This document shows positions 22,891-34,171 of a stretch of 64,000 nucleotides of DNA, one piece after another; positions within the stretch are counted from its first letter, which is position 1; every line of letters begins with the position of its first letter. Source of the DNA: Topomyia yanbarensis (Eukaryota > Arthropoda > Insecta > Diptera > Culicidae); the NCBI RefSeq assembly GCF_030247195.1, contig NC_080672.1, positions 89,739,113 to 89,803,112 on the forward strand, in the 5' to 3' direction. The notes under the pieces were generated by a model. That model was given only the letters and a program-made list of their open reading frames with translations. It searched no databases and was not told the DNA's origin. The position numbers and the translations under genes are program-made.

Positions 22891-23173
22891 TAGTGCATCC
22901 AGTCCAATACAATGCAATCAGCTTTTCCCATTGAGGTAAAATTTTAGGTTATCCTAGGATAAATGAGATAATTTAGACATTTTCGTAGTTTTAAGTATAA
23001 GTGTAAATACCTAGCATATATTACTTAGTTTTAAGATTTATGATAATTCACAAATTCACTGTACGATTAATTTTAATATATTTTTAGAGAAATAGAACGT
23101 CTTCCACGTGATCTTCACTCCTTCGCACGGATACGTTTTGTTCGCTGTCAATCTCTATCGCCAGCAGCAACGA
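22891..23173. other. Spacer
   Basis: A short AT-rich spacer between two MITEs, then GC-richer sequence from 23095. Nothing was recognised. Confidence 0.35.
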
Positions 23174-23410
23174 CGCTGAATCCCTCTGGATAAAGACTCG
23201 ACACGTCCATCGTTTATTTACCATTTATCTGTCAGTGTTATTCCAATCGAGCACGAAAACTGTCACTGGCCCTCGTTCCAGAAGGATTCGAAGCGATTTT
23301 CTTCTGATTAAGGGCTTTTGACAGGTCTCGTGCTCGATTGGTATGACACTTTCAGATAAATAATACGAATAAGATAGAGATGGCGAGTCTTTATCCAGAG
23401 GGATTCAGTG
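23174..23410. mobile_element. Hairpin MITE with ~95-bp arms
   Basis: The left arm CTGAATCCCTCTGGATAAAG, running to CCAATCGAGCACGA, is mirrored by the right arm. The outer 25 bp and the CCAATCGAGCACGA block are nearly identical, with more divergence between them. The total length is 237 bp and it is non-coding. Confidence 0.75.
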
Positions 23411-23469
23411 TCATTAGCCTGTAGTATCGATTCTCACCAGGATGATGAGGGGTCGCACAACAGCTCCTG

Positions 23470-23850
23470 AGGTGCATTTGAATGTTTAATTTTCTACCAC
23501 TGCGATGGCATTTTGTTTTCAGCATAACACGCGCGGAGAATCGAGTCGACAAACAAGTCAGTCACTATATGAAAGTAAAAAGCTAGTTCTTTCAGCATTT
23601 TATGATGTTTTTTGCTCCTTCGCGGGTTATTTAAGGTGGAAGTTACCCTAAAAATATAGCAAAATTCGAAATATCCCTTGAAATACAACATATAGGAAGT
23701 TATATTTCTCCTTAGTGGGGAACAATTTTGGTAAGAACTATTAACATACAAAAACTATTTTTTCTCCATTAAGGAGTAAATCGTTTAACCACCTTTGCGC
23801 GTGAAGAGCACAAAATCTATAACTGAATTAGTTAAGTCGAAACTTCGTCG
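23470..23850 (+). repeat. Dispersed repeat, copy of the 12.4-12.9 kb core
   Basis: The sequence shares ACCACTGCGATGG, GGAGAATCG.GTCGAC, CTATATGAAAGTAAAAAGCT and AAGTTACCC.AAAAA with 12450-12670. It continues through ACAAAATCT.TA.CT.AATTAGTT near 23812, as at 12884-12910. Here the flanking fold-back arms are absent. Confidence 0.7.
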
Positions 23851-24002
23851 GACACATAATTATTCTAGGCATACAACTTTAAAAATTCAAAAAAAAATGT
23901 ATATTAGCCCTATCATTATGGATAACACCCATATAACAATGAATCATATAACACTTAATAGGCCTTGAATACAGTTAAACGAGTACAATTCAAGCAAATA
24001 TT

Positions 24003-24998
24003 AATAACACGGTGTTACAAAATAAAAAAAAATAAGGTACTTTTTAAGTTATCTGTTAAAGGTTGTATGTCAGGTCCAAAATGACACAAAACCACGTTTG
24101 ATCAATTTATTTTACCCTCTAAATCTTGATTAGTACCGACAAAACTATTTTCAGGGCTTTCGGTACTAGAAAAATTTCTACGCTATCATTTTTCTACCAA
24201 TTTTCGATTTGAGTGGCCTGGAAAGAAGAGGAAATGGCCATTTTAACGGTATGCTATGTTATGTTCTTCTATTAAAAACACTATGCAGTTTTGGAACAAC
24301 AATATGAAAGTTACCATTATTTTGCGATTTTTTTACATAAAATATGAAAATTGCTCAACTATTTTATTTAAAAAACGCATTTGTTTTAATAAAAATTCAG
24401 AGATAATCCAAATCGGTTGAAAAATGGCAGTTATTATTTATTTTCCGAATTAGAAACACAATCGCATAAATTTTTAAGAGAACAGTTTCAAAAAAAAATG
24501 GAGTGCAATTTTTTATACTCGATTACGTATACATTCAAAAGTATTTGTGTAAACTTTGAAGTTAAAATTGGAAAAAAACGGCAGATTTAATTTTAGAATC
24601 CAATAGTGCGCGACCATGCCTCAATTTTCTAATTTGGATAAAAATAATAACTATTCCATTCTTCAACCGATTTTGATGATAAACAGGTCGTTAGATGTGG
24701 AATCAAAGATCTAATTCTTTCTAAATTTTTACTAAATTAATGACAGTCGAATGTTGAGAAATCTTCATTATTTTCATGAAAAAATCCCAAAATAATGGTT
24801 GTTTTCATACTGTTGTCCCAAAACCGCATTACTACCGTTGAAATGGTCAATTTTTAAGTGCCGAATGTCCATAGTTGACCATAAATCAAGATTTTGAGAG
24901 TATACAACATTTTTCATACATAATTGTTCCCTTTGATGATATCTACAACCTTTACTAGGTTACTTGAAAAGTACAAAATTACTGTAGAACCGTGTAAT
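24003..24998. mobile_element. ~1-kb fold-back element with ~450-bp diverged arms
   Basis: Left arm landmarks (GTTAAAGGTTGTA, AAATGGCCATTTTAACGGTA, CAGTTTTGGAACAACA, TACCATTATTTTG, AATCGGTTGAAAAATGG) recur in the same order in the reverse complement of the right arm (AGTAAAGGTTGTA, AATTGACCATTTCAACGGTA, CGGTTTTGGGACAACAG, AACCATTATTTTGGG, AATCGGTTGAAGAATGG). The arms nearly meet around 24500-24600. It is non-coding and AT-rich. Confidence 0.72.
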
Positions 24999-25375
24999 CA
25001 GTAGTGCATCTTCGTGCAGATGTAATTTTCCAGGCTCTAATTTAGAGGTTTATTGCGAAAAAATCAATTTTTTCGCGAGTTTTTTCTCCCTTTTTGTAAC
25101 AATTAACTGAAATCTTCGTTGAGAATAACAGGAAAGATGATTTATGAGTGAATAACAGCACGCGTTTTAAAATACGTCTACTGGTGAGGCAAGCCGGGCA
25201 GCCTTGATTAATTCGATTGTTTCAAAGTTATTGGAATGTTTCACGTATAGAAACGAAAATTTAACCATCAAACGTGGAGAACCTTCCAGATAACCGACAT
25301 GCAGTAGACTACAGGATGTTCGTTTATTCGACCTAAACTACATACGGAATTCCTAGAATCTGGAAAAGGTATACG
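24999..25375. other. Spacer
   Basis: A spacer between two mobile elements. No gene or repeat partner was found. Confidence 0.35.
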
Positions 25376-25795
25376 CAGTGTTGCCAATATTTTTCGAAGA
25401 AAACCTGGCTTTTCAACTAAAAATGTGTGGCAAAATCTATCTCTTGTTAGCGACCTCAAAGTCATCAAAACTAGGCATACATTTTGGTCTGCACAGAAGT
25501 GAATTTATCGAATATGACCCAGATTTTCAAAATATGCGTGCAACAACTTCTATAATTTAAAAATCTGATAGAATAAGACATTTCAACATTTGCTGGAAGC
25601 TGAAAACAACTCTGACTGTTCGAGATAAATCTTACATAATAGTATCTACGCTGGGGTGTAATGTAGAATACAAAATATCTGGAAAAATCCGGCAAAATTT
25701 TAAAAATATGGCAAAATGTCTGGCTTGAACGAATGTCTGTTCAGTTGGGGAAAATCTAGAAGATTCCAGATAAATCTGGAACATTGGCAACGCTG
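25376..25795. mobile_element. hAT-like MITE with 8-bp target duplication
   Basis: The ends are CAGTGTTGCCAA and TTGGCAACGCTG. The 8 bp outside are GGTATACG (25368-25375) and GGTAAACG (25796-25803), one mismatch apart. An 8-bp duplication with CAG-GTTGCCA-type termini fits the hAT superfamily. The 420-bp body includes AT-driven frames but no transposase. Confidence 0.75.
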
Positions 25796-25803
25796 GGTAA
25801 ACG

Positions 25804-26399
25804 GGCTATGTGCAATCGAGAAACTGGTGTTACCGATAGCAGCTTTAATGTATGACTTCCCAGTTTTTTTATAATAAGTGCTCATTGGAAGTGGTTTTAT
25901 AGACAACGGTAAAAGCAATAAATGAAAATACAGCATTTGTTTCAACTCTAAATTTAATCACAAATTGTTGTTTTTCGTTTTGAATTGAACATATATACTA
26001 AGAAGAACCACAACCTATTTAAAACATCCATTTGATATTTTGTTTTGTGATCATCGTATCCCCAACATGTACGTTTCACCCGCAATCTGAAAAAAGTACA
26101 GATATTTCTTCGTTTTCTACTTCTTTAAAAACATACTTGACGATTATTTGTAATATAATTCAGCTGGATGCTCGAAAACCAACACAGGGATCTATAACAT
26201 GGATAAATACATGTTTTTTTTTCTGTATCAAATTTGAGTATATCCTTAACGTATCTGTCTTACCCCCAGTTCTCCTAACCTCGAAATAAATTGTTTTGGC
26301 GAAAATTGACTTGATTGATTTCACACATTTTTGCTTATAATATAGAAAGGTTTTGTCAATCAAATCCAGATGAGGTATTTTGGATCTTAACAGGGATGT
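25804..26399. other. Unassigned stretch
   Basis: AT-rich, without supported genes. The frames 26032-26289 and 26160-26423 on opposite strands have no family motif. Confidence 0.35.
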
Positions 26400-26790
26400 G
26401 TGGTTTGGGGTTACTCTCCCCACATATCACACCACTATTCCCTCACCCCCACCCCCCCCCCCCCCCCATCAAACCCACCTCAGACTACCACCCCATCCTA
26501 TCTCCTATAGACTCGTAGCTCTCTTTTTCCCACGAGGCATACCAAAATAAGCTAGGTGGTAGTGACTGTGTTTAGTGGGTTTTTACTCACCCTTACACAC
26601 CCACCGCCGCAGGATAAAATAAGTTAGTAAGAGGACCGAACTAATGCTGATTGAGCTAATTAAGTATGATATTTTTGTTTCAAGTGTTTCAGCGTTGACA
26701 CGTAGCTCATAAAGTTCGTGGATGTAATAGATATTTCAACAATTATATCATGATATCACGCCTACGGAATGTATCTCCTTCGTTATGTGC
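26400..26790 (+). repeat. Dispersed repeat with a poly-C tract, copy 1
   Basis: It shares landmarks in order with 52560-53000: a C-run, CCYCAGACYACYACCCCATCC, ACACACCCACC.CCGC, GCT.ATTAAGT, TTTGTTTCAAGT.TTTCA, and GACACRTAGCTCAT. The two copies lie in the same orientation. It is non-coding; the class is unknown. Confidence 0.6.
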
Positions 26791-27009
26791 CCAACAAAAA
26801 AAACTACTAGGATACTATTTGTGAATTTCAATGGAATCACATTCAATAAGCTGACTAAATCAAGAAGCCAACAATATCGGGGGTCCAGATCTTCAACGTA
26901 TTCGACTATTACTATATGCAAAGCATTTACGTAAAACTGAAACATTAATTGATGCCGATACAATTCGATTAGTACATAGTATTATAACATCCTTTTTTTT
27001 TCTTTTCAG

Positions 27010-27077
27010 ACAAACCAAAATTTATAGAAGATCTTCAGTATTACTATCCAACTAATGGAAGACCAGCAAAAAAATAA
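27010..27077 (+). CDS. Candidate 3'-terminal coding exon, gene unknown
   Basis: A strong splice acceptor (CCTTTTTTTTTCTTTTCAG, ending at 27009) is followed by a short open frame, KPKFIEDLQYYYPTNGRPAK plus a final K, then TAA at 27075-27077. AATAAA overlaps the stop and recurs at 27133, so cleavage nearby is plausible. The acceptor, stop and polyadenylation signals fit the last exon of a gene whose other exons lie upstream, perhaps outside recognition range. The peptide is polar, Tyr-rich and ends in basic residues; I do not recognise it. It could also be a chance combination. The upstream exon was not found. Confidence 0.35.
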
Positions 27078-27138
27078 ACCCACAGCAGAAATATCCGATT
27101 CCTGGCCTTAAATGTTTTGTATAAAACCAGTCAATAAA

Positions 27139-27916
27139 CACACCAATAGCTATCAACGGTATGATCTCTCGACAAGACAAACAACTGTTTATCACATCAA
27201 CTCTTCCACGATCCACACACAGCATTCCAAACGCATGTTCGTCTTGGGTGGCTAATTATCGCTTTGAAAATTGATGACAACACGCCTGCCTGCACGCTTT
27301 CGTAGAGCCGCCGCAAACGAAACCTGCACCGACAACGACATTTGCTGGAACAATCACATGCTCCCTCCCTCTGGTAGATAGTGTCACTTTGTCGCATTGT
27401 GCAACTATTTATGTACTTATGCCACTTCCCACTTAGGTTTCTATTTGTTTGTAGTTTTCAAACCAGCGTTTGATCAATCGTACTTTCCTCTATCCATTTC
27501 TTTGACAATTTACCGGTAGGCAGTTGAGCAAGTGTCATCAGAGAAACGTTCCTCGCTATGGGTGTATGGGAAACTCGTCAACTTCCCTGTCGCGATACGC
27601 ATCGGCATACGACAGACCAGTGGAGTGCACTCCCGATAGTTGGGTGGGAACCCTTCCCGCTCTGTTTCACTAGCACCGGGCGGACCGGCTCTGCGCACAA
27701 GTTCTACTGCTGGGCCTAATTTGTAACGAGCTAGCGCAAATCATTTGTACCTATATGCTAATTGATTATTGCGCTAAACAGTTCGTGACGAATTTCGCTT
27801 TGCTTCTAATGCGCCCCTGTAGTTTGGCTCAATTTTTGAGAACGTGAAACTAGGTAAATACTATTGCGCTTGTGAGTGATTGTAGCATCTAGCATCGAAC
27901 TGTTTTGATATAACAT
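27139..27916. other. Single-copy, relatively GC-rich island
   Basis: From 27180 to 27780 the sequence is GC-richer than its surroundings and has no matched repeat or inverted ends in the window. The minus-strand frames 27197-27397 and 27510-27698 are not convincing. It may hold regulatory DNA or part of a 3' UTR. Confidence 0.35.
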
Positions 27917-28218
27917 AGGGTAAAGTGCCTGTTTTCACCATACTAAGTTAATTTCTCACCCTACAATCAATGCAATGCGTAAAAATTTACATCAACAGCT
28001 TTGCTTCGTTGTTAAGAACCAATATAATAACACAAATGCGCTGATAACAGTAAAATTCTCGTGTTTGAGCGCAATGAAAACTCGAATCGAGTGCCCGTAT
28101 TGTTGCGCTATCATTTGACTCAATGCGTTGAACAAAGATGGCAGACACTGCTCCAAGTAACACCTTCAAATGGGCAGGGTGATAATAGAAACATGGCACA
28201 AATAGGCTCACCACCCTA
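27917..28218 (+). mobile_element. MITE family M1, copy 1
   Basis: The ends are TAGGGTAAAGTGCCTGTTTT and the complement of the right end, TAGGGTGGTGAGCCTATTTG. The internal landmarks GCTTCGTTGTTAAGAACCAA, TATAATAACA, TCGAATCGAGTGCCC and CTTCAAATGGGCAGGGTGAT recur in copies at 48593-48914 and 54160-54446. It is non-coding. Confidence 0.75.
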
Positions 28219-31004
28219 TTTGTTTTTTTGTTGATATGCACTCACAAGTTCAAATATATTCAATAAATGCTAAAGAGGTGTGATTTTTTTAATCGCGGGA
28301 ACGATTCCTTGTAAACGCACAAACCAATACCGTAAGTTGTTTACTTTGACACCTACTTCTTGGATATTACGACACCAGAAAATAATGCGATGACGAAAAA
28401 TGACATTGAATAATAACGGAATACTTTTCTTGAGCCTACACCTTGGTTTTTTTTTACAAAAAGAAGTTAAATTCAAAGAGTCACTATTCGAAAGTTGGCA
28501 ATTAGCTGATAGATTCCTGTTCTTCAAAGACCTTCATTTCTTACCTAGAAAATTCTTCTTGTAGCCAAACTGACCCTTTCATTCTTCAACATTTCAATCA
28601 ATGGGATCAAAACCCAATTATCGTAATGAAGCGTAATCTGTGTGGATTCGTCTAGCCGTGTGTGTGTATCTGCACATTCGCGCACTTACTGTAATGTTCC
28701 TGTCCAAATCTGATTAGCATAATCTGCTTTCCCATTCCTGATTGCTCTTCGCTCGCCAATTGATCGGTGGATTAAACCCAGAGAAATACTGATTGCTGAC
28801 TGACTTTCTACTTACCTGCTAGCATCTCTGCATCGATGGTTTGCCAATGCTTTTGATGGAATTGCTACAGCGATTTAGTGCCAACCCTGACTGCCGCACC
28901 GTTCCGTCTACACATGCCGACTGTCCGCCGGTAGCTATCATCCGGATGTTATACCTTTACGCAGACCAGTAGCGTGTAAATCCATTCTCCAAATGCCTTC
29001 ATTTGTCGAAATCCGATTTACCAGTTGCTTACTTTGAAACTCTTGTTCCAGCAGTAGCCATTAGTGTCTTTCCCGTGGGTGATCAAATGTTGGGAGGAAA
29101 TGGAAATAGCGTGACTTCACTTACGCAGATGAAGAAGGTAAATTCTATTCTTGACGGAGAATGTATATTTCAAGAGTCGCTTCTGTGTCAAGGTCGATTA
29201 CATCTGTCACTAAACTTCCTACCAGAATACCAGAACTCTGGCTTGTTTATCTTTTTTCAAGGGCTCCACAAATTTCGCCCGTCGACTAGGTAAGAGACAA
29301 GTTGTTTCCTTTTAATGGGCCATTACATTACGTATGAAACGTGCTATGTATTGAACTTTTGGATACAATTTAAATACATCGACATAGGTACTATCCGTTT
29401 TCAGTTATGTATGTTTATTATTCTATGGCGATTTTTGGCGTATGCTGCATGTTATTGGTGGCACACCAATCCGTGGCCTTGTATCTGTAGTGGCAGGATG
29501 CCAATTCTGGCTAAAATCGCACGCAACATTTGTGTCGCTTCAGGACAACGGAAGAAATCTTGATCGTAACACCCTGTACAGTTCACCTCAAATCGACAAG
29601 TACACGTATGTGACAAAACAAGAAAGCACGGGAATACTATAGTTTGTCATTATGTTTAAAATTGTTTAAACATGTTTATACCACCTGTTGAGAGTAACAA
29701 CAGACTCAATGCTTTAAAAGAACACTAGATATGTAAAATGAATTGCATATTATTGACGGAAATTAAAGCAGTAACCGATTTGTAGCTCAGAAATATATAA
29801 TATAAAAGCCACCACTAAGTTTTTTCGTTAAACGTACTTTGCAGCGCACTGCGAATATTGTGATCGAGAATGCCTTTTACAGCTCCATCTCATCATTCAT
29901 GACAATTGACCAAACCACACATTACACGTAGGCAACCTACGTCAACTATCAGCAACAGATATCAACAGTCCTTAAAATACAAATTTTATCGCGAAGCTCC
30001 AGTGTAAATAATTCTCGAAAACCTGCTTACAGTAACTTTTTAGTCTCATTACCGTACAAGGCCACAAGGAGTACCAGCGATTTGCACGAAGAAATATGCA
30101 CCTTTAGACTTTAGTACTAATTGCATTCAGCACTAATTGCATGTACAGCCCTATATCGTAGTCACAATACGCCTTTTTAACTTACTACTTACATCATTAT
30201 GACATGTCACAAGTGATCCAAGGTAAATAAATATTTTAGCAACCTCACACTACATTCCTTTCCACTTTGAACCAACACCGGTTTACCTACCTCGTTCTCA
30301 TCCAGTCATCATGCAATTTATCTTGGCAGAGTTTGTATTCAGGCCTGCTTTCGTAACCTCTCTTTTAAAACACAAGAATGCCGTTCGCACTACTCTGCAA
30401 TAGACGATGATGATATTGGGGCGACACCAAAGAGCATTCGAGATTTCGTGATGATCATTTCGTTCTATTGTACATCAGATCTTCGTATGGCGCCCTTATG
30501 CAACGCCTCTAACGTCTTAAACAAGCCGAATCTTTTTAGCTATCTTTGACTCGTATCAACGAACCGTACACTACATTAAAATCAGCAATCAGATGATGAG
30601 TACGCTTGTTGAATTTATAGAACTTATCAGAGTTGTAACATATGGTTACCATCCGGTTCATTGATTTCGAAGCTCGCTTTGATAATCGCCAGCTCGGTCT
30701 ACTAAGTAGACCATATGTTAGCGTATGAGTGGCCTAAATAGTTATTCCGGACGAGTTTGTTTTCGATATGGGGATGCTCGTTGCAAATTCAACAAAAATG
30801 GTATGTAACGAAAAGTGGTCCAATTTTAAACGCTTATAATTCAGCCATCTTACGGTAAATTTACATTTCTTTTGCGCATATCGCTCAGAAATACTTCTAA
30901 GAATAGATTCCAATAGATAAACTCAAAGATTTTTGATATAATGGCATTAAAATTTTAAATAATGTTCAACATAGTTAAAATACCACGCATTTGCACACAG
31001 AAGG
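28219..31004. other. Unassigned region with a possible regulatory island
   Basis: 28620-28990 is GC-richer and looks single-copy. It has homeodomain-like sites such as CTGATTAGCATAATCTG near 28709 and GGATTA near 28768. 29000-31000 has no supported gene; the frames 29003-29293, 29315-29563 and 29442-29642 show no family motif. Confidence 0.35.
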
Positions 31005-31360
31005 CTGCGCTTCCCTAGTCTGGCACGACAGATTTATGTACCTAACGCGCAATGCTTCTATGAATGACGTTACCATCGACTATTTAAAGAGCAGATTTGG
31101 TTGGGCAAGCTGAGTTGCCTCTTGGGCGGCAGGCAGAGCAGAGCACTGCGCTGCATGCTCCCACAGCCAGTGTAGCAGAGGCTAGCGTCGTGGTACTAGT
31201 TGTCTCTTTCGCACCACCCATCATCACCAGCGTTAACTCATTTTGCTTGGTGCGTATCTTCCATTCGTGTACGGACACGATGTACTGGCACAGCTTTTTG
31301 ATTCAAGCACGGTGCACCGTTCGCTTGGGTTTATTGTTTGAGGCGAATGTGTAGGTATAT
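31005..31360 (+). repeat. Dispersed promoter-like repeat, copy 1 (LTR-like)
   Basis: The first part (CGACAGATTT, ATGAATGACGT, TCGACTATTTAAAGA) matches 60690-60750. The second part (TCATCACCAGCGTTAACTC, CCGTTCGCTTGGGTT, GAGGCGAA) matches 49580-49730. TATTTAAAG at about 31081 could be a TATA box with transcription starting ~30 bp downstream. A TATA-bearing non-coding repeat suggests a solo LTR or similar promoter module; the ends are not defined. Confidence 0.5.
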
Positions 31361-32477
31361 CCAAGTGTTGCGTGTATGATAGAAATCTGAGCTTTCGTTG
31401 CGCGAAGCGAAAGCTTTCGGTTTTTCTTTGCGTTGTCGTCTCCATGACAGGCTAAGGAGACGAAAATTTCTTAGCAACAAATTCACGCGAATGGAGAGAA
31501 GAAAGTGCAACGAAGGTTTATTATTTACGTTTCATCAATTTATTGATTCCACCAGATTCATTTCCACTCAACCTATCCCACTTTGATTCTACCAATACAT
31601 AGGTACTACAAAGCCTATTTATGATGCACTGTTACTCAAAAAATCGCTGCAAAAAATGCATCTAAGTCCATCCATAAAACTATTTTCAATTCTTGTATTT
31701 GTTTTGCTTCGATATATGATTAAGACCACTGCATTCGCTACATTTATGTGTACTTTATGAAAATTACAATAACGGCAAAATAAAACTGTGAAACCGTGAA
31801 AACTATACGAGAAATGTGACTGTAAAACATGATTTGTAAAACATGATTTTTAAGCGTCGGTCTGGGCTCACAATAGAATTTGTTTTAAATTTTAAAGCAG
31901 TTCCAGATATTAGTTCGGTTTTCCATCACAGTTTTCTGTCTGCTTTCTTTAATCGGATTCGATCGCTCATTGTAAATAAAATTACCTGATGAACAAGACG
32001 GTTTGATTCAGGAAGTGAACTGTAGAAAGAAATGTTTGATTAATTATCAATCCGAATGTAATAAGAAATTAAATATTTCACGTATTGCAGTCCTACGTCT
32101 GCAATTCGTACAACCCCATAGGGCTGTCCCTTGTAGTTTTTAGTTCGTCTTATAGTTTAAAAGGTATGCGGAATCAAATTGCATCACTTTCAAATTGCTG
32201 TAACTTTGTTTCCATTGGGTATTGTAGCCTATTGCATTTTTAGGCAAATTTAGTTCAATGTATATTATTTATATCACTAGTGCTTGTGCAACCGTTACGT
32301 AAATTGAGTCCGACGAACATCAGCAGCGTAAAAAAATTTGTTGCAAGAACTTATAAAATCCGAATCTTTTTCCCATTAGAAAGCTGGGCAAGGTTCAAGC
32401 TATAATAAGACGTGTTTTGAAACAGCACAGTGAACGCTTGACCGTCGATAGGACGGTAAAAGTGGCTAAAATGAATA
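31361..32477. other. Unassigned stretch
   Basis: No gene was found. GAAAGCTTTCGGTTTTTCTTTGC near 31407 and other fragments may be repeat relics without partners here. Confidence 0.35.
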
Positions 32478-32485
32478 CAGGCCAT

Positions 32486-32610
32486 ATTCGATTATCCGTA
32501 GTCTCGACTATCCGTAGACTCGATTATCCGTAACTCGATTATCCGTAGAAAATGACTCGATTATCCGTAGTTCGACCATCCGAAGAAATTGTTTCGATTA
32601 TCCGTACATT
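32486..32610 (+). repeat. Clustered CGATTATCCGTA motifs in the left subterminal region
   Basis: At least five copies of CGATTATCCGTA, or close variants such as CGACTATCCGTA and CGACCATCCGAAG, occur within 125 bp with irregular 3-20 bp spacing. They sit immediately inside the left TIR, whose own core is the same motif. They may be expanded transposase-binding sites. Confidence 0.65.
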
Positions 32611-33217
32611 AATTTTTCTCATACTATATTACATTTACATCCATAATTTATTATTTGACACCAACTACAGTTTCCAAAGACTAAATATTTTCTAAAAAAT
32701 AATGAAAACTGTGTAGAAATACAGAAATTTTTACTTATTTTTGTACACCAATCAATTACAATTGATACTAACTGCAGTTTCTGCAAGACCAGAATTTTAT
32801 GTTCTCATAAAATATTCACAAAAATACGCAGAAATACAGAAATTTTACATTCTTAACAAAAAAAACTTTTTTTCTATCCCAATATTTAAATTTTTATTTT
32901 CTCGTAAAAATTATAATAATTTGGGAAAATAAAAAAAAATCTTTTATTTAAAAAAATATTTCAATTCAATACAATGTGCTATGAAATTTTATGCACCTAT
33001 TCGATGGGCTACAAACTATAATTTCCTGTAAGCGCCAGCTATAATTACTGGAAGAACAAAATTTTAAAATCTGTGATTTTCTTCGTAATTTTTCGAATGA
33101 TTACAAGGACCGATTTTGCTGCTCTATTATGTATTGAATGTGTCGTAACCTCTGTTTACTGAAGACACACACGCTCTTGAAAAAGTTACATTTATGTCAC
33201 AGTGGTTGTGTCCTATA

Positions 33218-34171
33218 GGGAAGCCCGGGACTAGTTGGCGGTTGGGGTAAGTTGGCGGAATCCCCTTTTCTCCGTTTCTATTAGACATAAAGCGCTGTCT
33301 CTCGTTGTGAACCTCAAGTAATGTGAAATGCATTATACAATGTGTTTTTGTTGTAAAACATTTTGTTTTATAGAAGCTTTGAGTGATATTGTGTTTTTGA
33401 GCATACTTTGTAAATTTTCTTAATTTTAAACATTTTGTGTTATTTAAGGTGGTTTTAAATATATTCGCCGAATGATTATATTTTTCAATAGTGCGTGAAA
33501 AGAGCTTTCAATATCCGTATAGATATTACACCTATCTATACACAAAAGTAAGTTTTTAAATCCTTTTTTATAAAAAGTGCGGATGGGGTAAGTTGGCGGT
33601 GACGCACACGGGCAAGTTGGCGGTACTATTTACAATGCAAAAATAGTGATCAAATATTTTCATTTCTGGAATTCACTCCAAAGTAAGAGAAACTTTTTCT
33701 TGTATTTCTCGTCAATGCAGGGGACAATTATTTCGATCAATCGCCTGAAGAATTTTGAAAATTTACTTTTGAATATGGAGTACGCGTCGAAGTCAAAATG
33801 ACGGGGTATTGAGACTGAAATATAACGAAAAGTGTCGAATAATATACAGTTTTATTGAAAAGACAATCGGCACATTTCATAAGAATCACCGATGTAATCG
33901 AATTTCCATTTGATTGCTTATTTTTTGGCATTCCGCCATCTTACCCCACACATACCGCCAACTTACCCCGGGGCTGGGGTAAGTTGGCGGCTTGCGTCAC
34001 ATATTTTTGTCTCTAGAAATAAAGACAACGTATGAAACATTTTCATAAAATTCAGAGATGTTGCCCACAGTCTGCCCTTTCATGCAACGTGTTCTATTTT
34101 GTAAGATCTACCAAAATCAAAGCAGTAAAAAATGAAAACTGAAAACACCGCCAACTAGCCCCGGTCTCCCC
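33218..34171. mobile_element. Nested TIR element with GGTAAGTTGGCGG motifs
   Basis: The left end GGGAAGCCCGGGACTAGTTG, then GCGG, pairs with the complement of the right end GGGGAGACCGGGGCTAGTTG, then GCGG. TA lies outside both. Inside, GGGGTAAGTTGGCGG or its complement occurs near 33245, 33585, 33950 and 33975, with a diverged copy near 33612. The element is inserted in the 32478-35187 element and so is younger. No transposase frame was found. Confidence 0.78.
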
